Below are positions 59,659-64,000 of a stretch of DNA of 64,000 bases, piece after piece; position 1 is the first letter of the stretch, and every line of letters starts with the position of its first letter. Under the pieces are notes generated by a model. That model was not told the DNA's origin and did not search any database. It saw only the letters and a list, made by a program, of their open reading frames with translations. The position numbers and the translations under genes were made by a program. The DNA comes from Bacillus sp. J37 (GTDB lineage: Bacteria; Bacillota; Bacilli; Bacillales; Bacillaceae): positions 1-64,000 of the forward strand of contig NZ_JAEK01000019.1 of NCBI RefSeq assembly GCF_000518865.1, in the 5' to 3' direction.

Positions 59659-60390
59659 CTAAATTTCCAAGTGTATTCTTAGTGACTTCACATAATTTCT
59701 GCTAACGGCCAACATTTCGTCTCTCCCTTCGATTTGCAGCTGATATGCACCATTAAACCAAGGGGTTAGTTTTGAAACATATGATAAGTTTACAAGATAG
59801 CTCTTATGTATTCGAAAAAAATCGAAAGCAACGAGTCTGCTTTCCAGGTCCTTAAGAGGTGTTTTTGTTTCAAATTCTCCAGTTTTTGTAATCAGCTTCG
59901 TTACTTTTTCGTCCCTGTATATATACAGGATGTCTGCAGGATCAAGATAAAAAATCTCACCCTCTGCTTCAACTGGAAGTTTTCCGGAACGTTTACCTGT
60001 CTCACCTTCATCGTTATTTACTAATTTTTTTTCAATCCGCTGAATGGTTTCTTGTAACTGATCTTCATCATAAGGTTTTAATAAATAATCAATTGCATCA
60101 TAGCGGAACGCTTCTGCAGCAAATTGCGGATAAGCTGTTGCGAAGACAATAAGCGGGACTTTTTTCAATTCCATTAGTGCTTTTGCTGCTGCCATTCCAT
60201 TCATTTTTGGCATTTCTACATCTAAAAAAACAACATCAGGCTGAAGCTGAAGAGATTTCATAACGGCCGCTTCACCAGATTCTGCTTCACCAACAATGTT
60301 GATCGATGGGAACTCCTGTAATAAATGTTTTAGCTCATCTCGGCTATATAATTCATCATCAACAATTAATGTCTTTATGGTTGATTTCAT
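59659..60390 (-). CDS. lytT: LytTR-family response regulator LytT
   Basis: A 243-residue regulator. The receiver domain contains VDDELYSRDELKHLL and phospho-acceptor Asp57 in VVFLDVEMPKMNGM. The C-terminal LytTR DNA-binding domain reads IFYLDPADILYIYRDEKVTKLITKTGEFET and FFRIHKSYLVNLSYVSKL (key core RIHKSYLVNL). The start at 60390 follows GTGGAGG and overlaps the kinase gene by 32 bp. An upstream in-frame ATG at 60459 is deep in the kinase gene and is not used. Confidence 0.92.
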   Translation of the reverse strand: MKSTIKTLIVDDELYSRDELKHLLQEFPSINIVGEAESGEAAVMKSLQLQPDVVFLDVEMPKMNGMAAAKALMELKKVPLIVFATAYPQFAAEAFRYDAIDYLLKPYDEDQLQETIQRIEKKLVNNDEGETGKRSGKLPVEAEGEIFYLDPADILYIYRDEKVTKLITKTGEFETKTPLKDLESRLVAFDFFRIHKSYLVNLSYVSKLTPWFNGAYQLQIEGRDEMLAVSRNYVKSLRIHLEI

Positions 60391-62131
60391 TTGTTTTTTC
60401 CTCCACTTCATATGGAATTGAAAAGGAAATGTCTGTGCCTTTATCAGGTTCGCTTGCAATTTTTAGTGCTGCAGCTTCTCCGAACATCATTGTCAGCCTT
60501 CGATTTACATTATAAATGGCAAGACCGCTTCCTTTCTCGGATTGTATCGGAGTTTGCGAAAGTTGATTGGCCAGTTCTTTACTCATTCCTTTTCCATTGT
60601 CTTTTACACTTATATAAGTGATGTTCTTTTTCTTTCTTATTGTAATATTCAACAAACAGTTTTCCTCTTTATCCTTGAAGCCATGTTTCATTGCATTTTC
60701 AACAAGTGGCTGCAGTGTTAGCGGAGGTATGCATTGATGAATGGCTCCATCATCTATATCATAGATAATGGTCAAGCGATCAACAAAACGGGCTTCCTCA
60801 ATCGCAAGATATGCTTTTACATGTCGTAATTCCTGCTCCAACATAATCTTAGTATGTGTTGTCACAGTCAGATTTTGACGTAAAAAATGTGACAACGAAA
60901 CAAGCAATTTACGTGCTTTTGCCGGATCAATACGGACAAGGGAAACGATTGTATTAAGTGTATTAAATAAAAAGTGCGGGCTGATCTGTGCTTGCAGTGC
61001 CCTGATTTCTGTTTCTTTTGCAAGCTGGTAAGCCTTATCTGCTTCAGAGATTTCAAGCTGATTACTGATCATCGAACTAAGCCCGGTAATTAACTCCATC
61101 ACAACATTCGTTATTTCTTTTTCAGAACGAAAATAAAATTTTAATGTGCCGATTGGTTTATTTCGTAACTTTAAAGGAGCAATTACAGCTGCACCGAGTG
61201 GGCAACTTTCATCACGACAATGAATGGAGCGTTGATTCGCGACAACAATCTTGTCCTGCTTGATCGCATCAATCGTAATCTTTGTCTGTATTGGGCTTTC
61301 TGCACGGTGATGATCATAGCCAAGACCAACATGTGCGAGAATTTCTGTAGTATTCGTAATCGCCACGGCACTTGACTTGATTTCATTATGGATAATGTGA
61401 CAAACGGCACCAGCTGAATCAGTGGTGAGACCGTTGCGCAGATACGCTAGCGTCTGGTCGGCAATTCGCAATGTTTTCTGGGCCTGCATAGCACCGGCCT
61501 TTTCTTCTTCATTAAATACGCTTTTAATAATCAATAGAAAAAGCGCAGATCCGACTCCGTTCGCAAAAATCATAGGAATACCGATCATTTCGACTAATGC
61601 AACAGCCTGTTCAAATGGGCGTGAAATGAGCAGTATGACAACCATTTGCAATGTCTCGGCTAATGCTCCAATCAAAAAAGCGGAACGTAACTTTACATGT
61701 TTGTTCGTTTTATGAAAGAATCCGGCGATCACTCCTGCTAGAATGGTAGCAAGACCACAGGAAATCCCCGTAAATCCGCCTAATGTGATCCTATGAAGCC
61801 CTGCAATTAAACCTGCACCAACCCCGACTTTGTATCCGCCGAGAAGCCCGCCTAAAACAACACCAATTACGCGCGAATTGGCAATTGCTTCATCTGTGGA
61901 AAGATCAGAAGGAAGACGGTTAAATTGGAGGGTTTCTGTACTAAGGCTCAAGCCTGAATATGTACCTATAATGCCGAAAAAGCCAAAGAAGATGATTGCC
62001 GTCACATTCTGTTTACGATTAAGCTGATCATGATAAATCATCTCACGGAAGAATTTGAATCGCGTTAAAATAAAGGCAATCATGACAATGATACCAAGGC
62101 GTTCGACCATTGTGAGTAATAAATCAAACAT
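60359..62131 (-). CDS. lytS: sensor histidine kinase LytS
   Basis: A 590-residue kinase of the LytS class. The N-terminal 5TM-LYT membrane domain (about residues 1-200) contains NSRVIGVVLGGLLGGYKVG. A GAF-like domain (about 230-360) has CRDESCPLGAAVIAPL. The His_kinase domain has the phospho-acceptor in ISPHFLFNTLNTIVSLV, and the ATPase has QPLVENAMKHGF and DNGKGM. LytS-type kinases upstream of CstA/BtsT or PftAB transporters respond to pyruvate in other bacteria, so pyruvate sensing is the best inference here. Confidence 0.92.
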   Translation of the reverse strand: MFDLLLTMVERLGIIVMIAFILTRFKFFREMIYHDQLNRKQNVTAIIFFGFFGIIGTYSGLSLSTETLQFNRLPSDLSTDEAIANSRVIGVVLGGLLGGYKVGVGAGLIAGLHRITLGGFTGISCGLATILAGVIAGFFHKTNKHVKLRSAFLIGALAETLQMVVILLISRPFEQAVALVEMIGIPMIFANGVGSALFLLIIKSVFNEEEKAGAMQAQKTLRIADQTLAYLRNGLTTDSAGAVCHIIHNEIKSSAVAITNTTEILAHVGLGYDHHRAESPIQTKITIDAIKQDKIVVANQRSIHCRDESCPLGAAVIAPLKLRNKPIGTLKFYFRSEKEITNVVMELITGLSSMISNQLEISEADKAYQLAKETEIRALQAQISPHFLFNTLNTIVSLVRIDPAKARKLLVSLSHFLRQNLTVTTHTKIMLEQELRHVKAYLAIEEARFVDRLTIIYDIDDGAIHQCIPPLTLQPLVENAMKHGFKDKEENCLLNITIRKKKNITYISVKDNGKGMSKELANQLSQTPIQSEKGSGLAIYNVNRRLTMMFGEAAALKIASEPDKGTDISFSIPYEVEEKTNEINHKDINC

Positions 62132-62351
62132 GTGAAAAACCCCTTTTGAAAATGGAAACTGTCCCTAAAGTTACCTTTCCCGGTTGATGATTTAGTCTAG
62201 TAAGGTTGTAAAACAATCGTTCGTAAAAAAATATTTGATATCACCTTTAAATTTACCAAAACTCTGTCAGGGAATCCACATATCGTATATAGTTAAGAAA
62301 ACGAGCTGTTATCTTAAGTATTTGTAAGGTATTTGAAAAGGAGGGATTCTC

Positions 62352-62945
62352 ATGGATATTAAACTCGAAATATTAGAAGGTGAACATGTTAAACTTTTGC
62401 CTATGCAAAAGCATCACATACAAGGGCTATACGAAGCAGGGTGTGATCGTAATATATGGACTCACTTACCTAAGGAGATAGCAAGGTTTGAGGATATGAA
62501 GGATTTTGTGGAATCTGCTCTTTATAATAGGGAAAAGGGCACGGAATTTCCTTTTGTCATTACACAAAAAGAAACCAACAAAATAATTGGTAGCACACGC
62601 TTTCTAGATATCTCCCCTTTAAACAAAACACTAGAAATAGGCTGGACCTGGTTACATCCATCTGTATGGGGAACACAAATAAATGAAGAATGCAAATATC
62701 TTTTATTAAGCTATTGTTTTGAGGAGCTTGGAGCTATTCGCGTCCAATTCAAAACAGATGAACGAAACTTTAGATCTCAAAAAGCTATCGAGAGAATCGG
62801 CGGAATGAAGGAAGGAATCTTAAGAAATCACATGATCAGAAAAGATGGAACATACCGGAATTCTGTATACTACAGTGTAATCGAAAGTGAATGGGATGAA
62901 GTAAAAGAAAAAAACTTTTTAGATTGTTCGATATCTATTAAATAA
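62352..62945 (+). CDS. GNAT acetyltransferase, RimJ/RimL-like
   Basis: A 197-residue acetyltransferase of the Acetyltransf_3 class. It opens LEGEHVKLLPMQKHHIQGLY and has IGSTRFLDISPLNKTLEIGWTWLHPSVWGT (key core EIGWTWLHPSVWGT) and FKTDERNFRSQKAIERIGG, typical of RimJ/RimL. It may acetylate a protein N-terminus or small amine. The RBS is AAGGAGGG and the gene is stand-alone. Confidence 0.88.
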   Translation: MDIKLEILEGEHVKLLPMQKHHIQGLYEAGCDRNIWTHLPKEIARFEDMKDFVESALYNREKGTEFPFVITQKETNKIIGSTRFLDISPLNKTLEIGWTWLHPSVWGTQINEECKYLLLSYCFEELGAIRVQFKTDERNFRSQKAIERIGGMKEGILRNHMIRKDGTYRNSVYYSVIESEWDEVKEKNFLDCSISIK

Positions 62946-63005
62946 TAGATATGTGTTTTCTTTTTCCACAAGAGTGTTCATTTGGATACTATTTTTAAAG
63001 TCGGT

Positions 63006-63104
63006 AGTGGAATGGAGCGGAAGGCACTAAGACTCCTGCGGGAAGTAGAGGAAAGGCTCAGGTTCCTCCCCGGCGCGGAGTGTCTGGAGCGCAATGGAAC
63101 GGCT
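63006..63104 (+). repeat. truncated GC-rich Bacillus intergenic repeat
   Basis: The sequence GGAGCGGAAGGCACTAAGA...CTCCTGCGGGA...GCGGAGTGTCTGGAGCGCAATGGAACG resembles a well-known repeat in Bacillus genomes that is much richer in G+C than its surroundings. The ends are kept but the middle is shortened and altered, so it is a decayed copy. It fills most of the 293-bp gap before the TudS-like gene. Confidence 0.6.
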
Positions 63105-63238
63105 AAATTTCATCTTCAAATGCATTAAAAAGCAACAAAGTATGCAGAAGAACCTAATGATGATAATAAATGAAAGAAATACCTAAGCTTTTTATCTATT
63201 TAATCAAGAGATTATGATTACAAACGAGGTGATCCCCC

Positions 63239-63703
63239 ATGATATTAGTCAGTTCTTGTTTAGCTGGTTTAGAGGTAAGATATAATGGTACACATTGTTT
63301 AAATAACAAGATCAATAAACTAATAGAAGAAAAAAAGGCAATCCCCATATGTCCTGAACTACTTGGCGGTTTTTCAACCCCCAGAGAACCTGCTGAAATC
63401 ATAGGCGGTAATGGAGAAGATGTATTGGATGGGAAAGCTAAAGTAATCGAGAAATCAGGTAGAGACGTAACTGAATTATACATAAAAGGTGCATACACGA
63501 CTTTACAACAAGCTAAAAATGTAAAGGCAACAGTCGTTGTCCTTAAGGAATATAGTCCATCCTGTGGAAGTTCGATGATATACAATGGTAAATTTTCAGG
63601 AGAGAAAATTGCCGGAAATGGAGTCACAACTGCCTTATTAAAACGAAACGGTGTAAGAGTAATCTCAGAAGAACAGCTTGATGATCACTCAATTTCTGTT
63701 TAA
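63239..63703 (+). CDS. DUF523 / TudS-like (thiouracil desulfurase family) protein
   Basis: A 154-residue DUF523 protein. It has the family signature VSSCLAGLEVRYNG, PICPELLGGFSTPREPAEI and LKEYSPSCGSS. Cys7, Cys38 and Cys109 are the three conserved cysteines expected to hold a [4Fe-4S] cluster. TudS members remove sulfur from thiouracil-type bases; whether this one does is inference. The start follows GAGGTGATC. It is monocistronic. Confidence 0.88.
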   Translation: MILVSSCLAGLEVRYNGTHCLNNKINKLIEEKKAIPICPELLGGFSTPREPAEIIGGNGEDVLDGKAKVIEKSGRDVTELYIKGAYTTLQQAKNVKATVVVLKEYSPSCGSSMIYNGKFSGEKIAGNGVTTALLKRNGVRVISEEQLDDHSISV

Positions 63704-63707
63704 AAGA

Positions 63708-63748
63708 AAAACCTTCCGATCATGAACATTCACGAGCGGAAGGTTTGA
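63708..63748 (-). terminator. terminator of the Old Yellow Enzyme-like gene
   Basis: AAACCTTCCG and CGGAAGGTTT pair. On the minus strand TTTTCTTTTAAA follows. Confidence 0.75.
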
Positions 63749-63759
63749 TATCAAAAGAA

Positions 63760-64000
63760 TTAAACCCCTGGAAACCAACCAGGTGTGTTGATAATAGCAT
63801 TCCACAGAGGATCAGGAATGACTAACTCCTCCTGTTTATCTTTATCAATTTTTGTAACAATATCAGCTTCTTTTCCTTCTGCAATTTTTTGTACCCAATC
63901 AGGATCAATAATTAATTCTCTACCAAGTGCCAGAAGAGGGATTCCACTTTCAAATGCGTTACGCGCATCTTCAGCTGTATAAATAGAACCCACCCCTATA
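63760..64000 (-). CDS. NADH:flavin oxidoreductase (Old Yellow Enzyme family), C-terminal fragment
   Basis: The window ends inside this gene. The visible 79 codons carry IGVGSIYTAEDARNAFESG and LLALGRELIIDPDWVQKI, the phosphate-binding end of the FMN barrel in OYE proteins. The C-terminus ends NTPGWFPGV, as in YqiG-like members. Active-site residues lie outside the window. Probably an NAD(P)H-dependent ene- or flavin-linked reductase. Confidence 0.85.
   Translation of the reverse strand, partial: IGVGSIYTAEDARNAFESGIPLLALGRELIIDPDWVQKIAEGKEADIVTKIDKDKQEELVIPDPLWNAIINTPGWFPGV

Noticed and set aside
1-64000. CRISPR arrays, tRNA/rRNA genes, prophage or intact transposase
   Set aside because: No regularly spaced repeats, cloverleaf or rRNA-like conserved stretches, phage structural genes or transposase motifs were seen by eye; a dedicated scan could still find a short RNA gene.

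Overview
This is a low-GC Gram-positive chromosome segment, most likely from a plant- or soil-associated member of the Bacillaceae (Bacillus/Metabacillus-like). The call rests on AGGAGG-type ribosome binding sites, frequent TTG/GTG starts, CcpA (cre) boxes, an intact SigY-YxlCDEFG locus, a Tat-exported PhoD followed by TatA, a LytST pair next to a CstA transporter, and a short decayed copy of a GC-rich Bacillus intergenic repeat. No rRNA, tRNA, CRISPR array, prophage or intact insertion sequence was seen.

Layout. 1-4.8 kb: the end of an alpha/beta hydrolase, then a ribose-type (CUT2) sugar ABC operon bracketed by two inverted copies of a 153-bp palindromic element. 5.1-7.3 kb: phoD-tatA behind a Pho-box-like promoter. 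7.3-8.8 kb: a YtxH-like protein, a frameshifted small membrane protein and a GNAT. 9.0-17.8 kb: a carbohydrate regulon made of a YesM/YesN-type two-component system, an LplABC-type (CUT1) importer and a secreted CBM41-GH13 enzyme, with cre boxes before the kinase and the importer. 18-19.5 kb: a WYL regulator divergent from a PhnB-like protein. 20-23 kb: sigY-yxlCDEFG with two near-identical SigY-type promoters. 23.4-29.8 kb: SDR/AraC pair, GNAT, a GH63/MGH1-like glycosidase divergent from an AraC regulator. 30-33.5 kb: polysaccharide deacetylase, membrane protein, and a MarR-nitroreductase-monooxygenase operon behind a three-site operator array.

33.6-45 kb is the most integrated block. A membrane-anchored sugar-binding protein, a LytS/YesM-type kinase and a YesN-type regulator (all overlapping) are followed by an orphan XylF-like lipoprotein, a ChvE-GguA-GguB multiple-monosaccharide importer and a chemoreceptor. 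Together they look like a sensing, uptake and taxis module for a plant-derived sugar. 45.3-53.2 kb: lipoate ligase, LysR, MFS exporter, aldo/keto reductase, lipoprotein, an AdhR-like MerR divergent from an alcohol dehydrogenase, and a monomeric sarcosine oxidase. 53.6-56.9 kb encodes a large secreted pectinase that fuses a CBM-like domain, an SLH-like region, a PL10 pectate lyase and a CE8 pectin methylesterase. 57-64 kb: small genes, CstA with a cre box, LytT-LytS, a GNAT, a DUF523/TudS protein and the end of an Old Yellow Enzyme family gene.

The overall theme is plant polysaccharide and monosaccharide acquisition under carbon catabolite control. Substrate assignments are inferred from families and context. 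All operator and promoter calls were made by eye.
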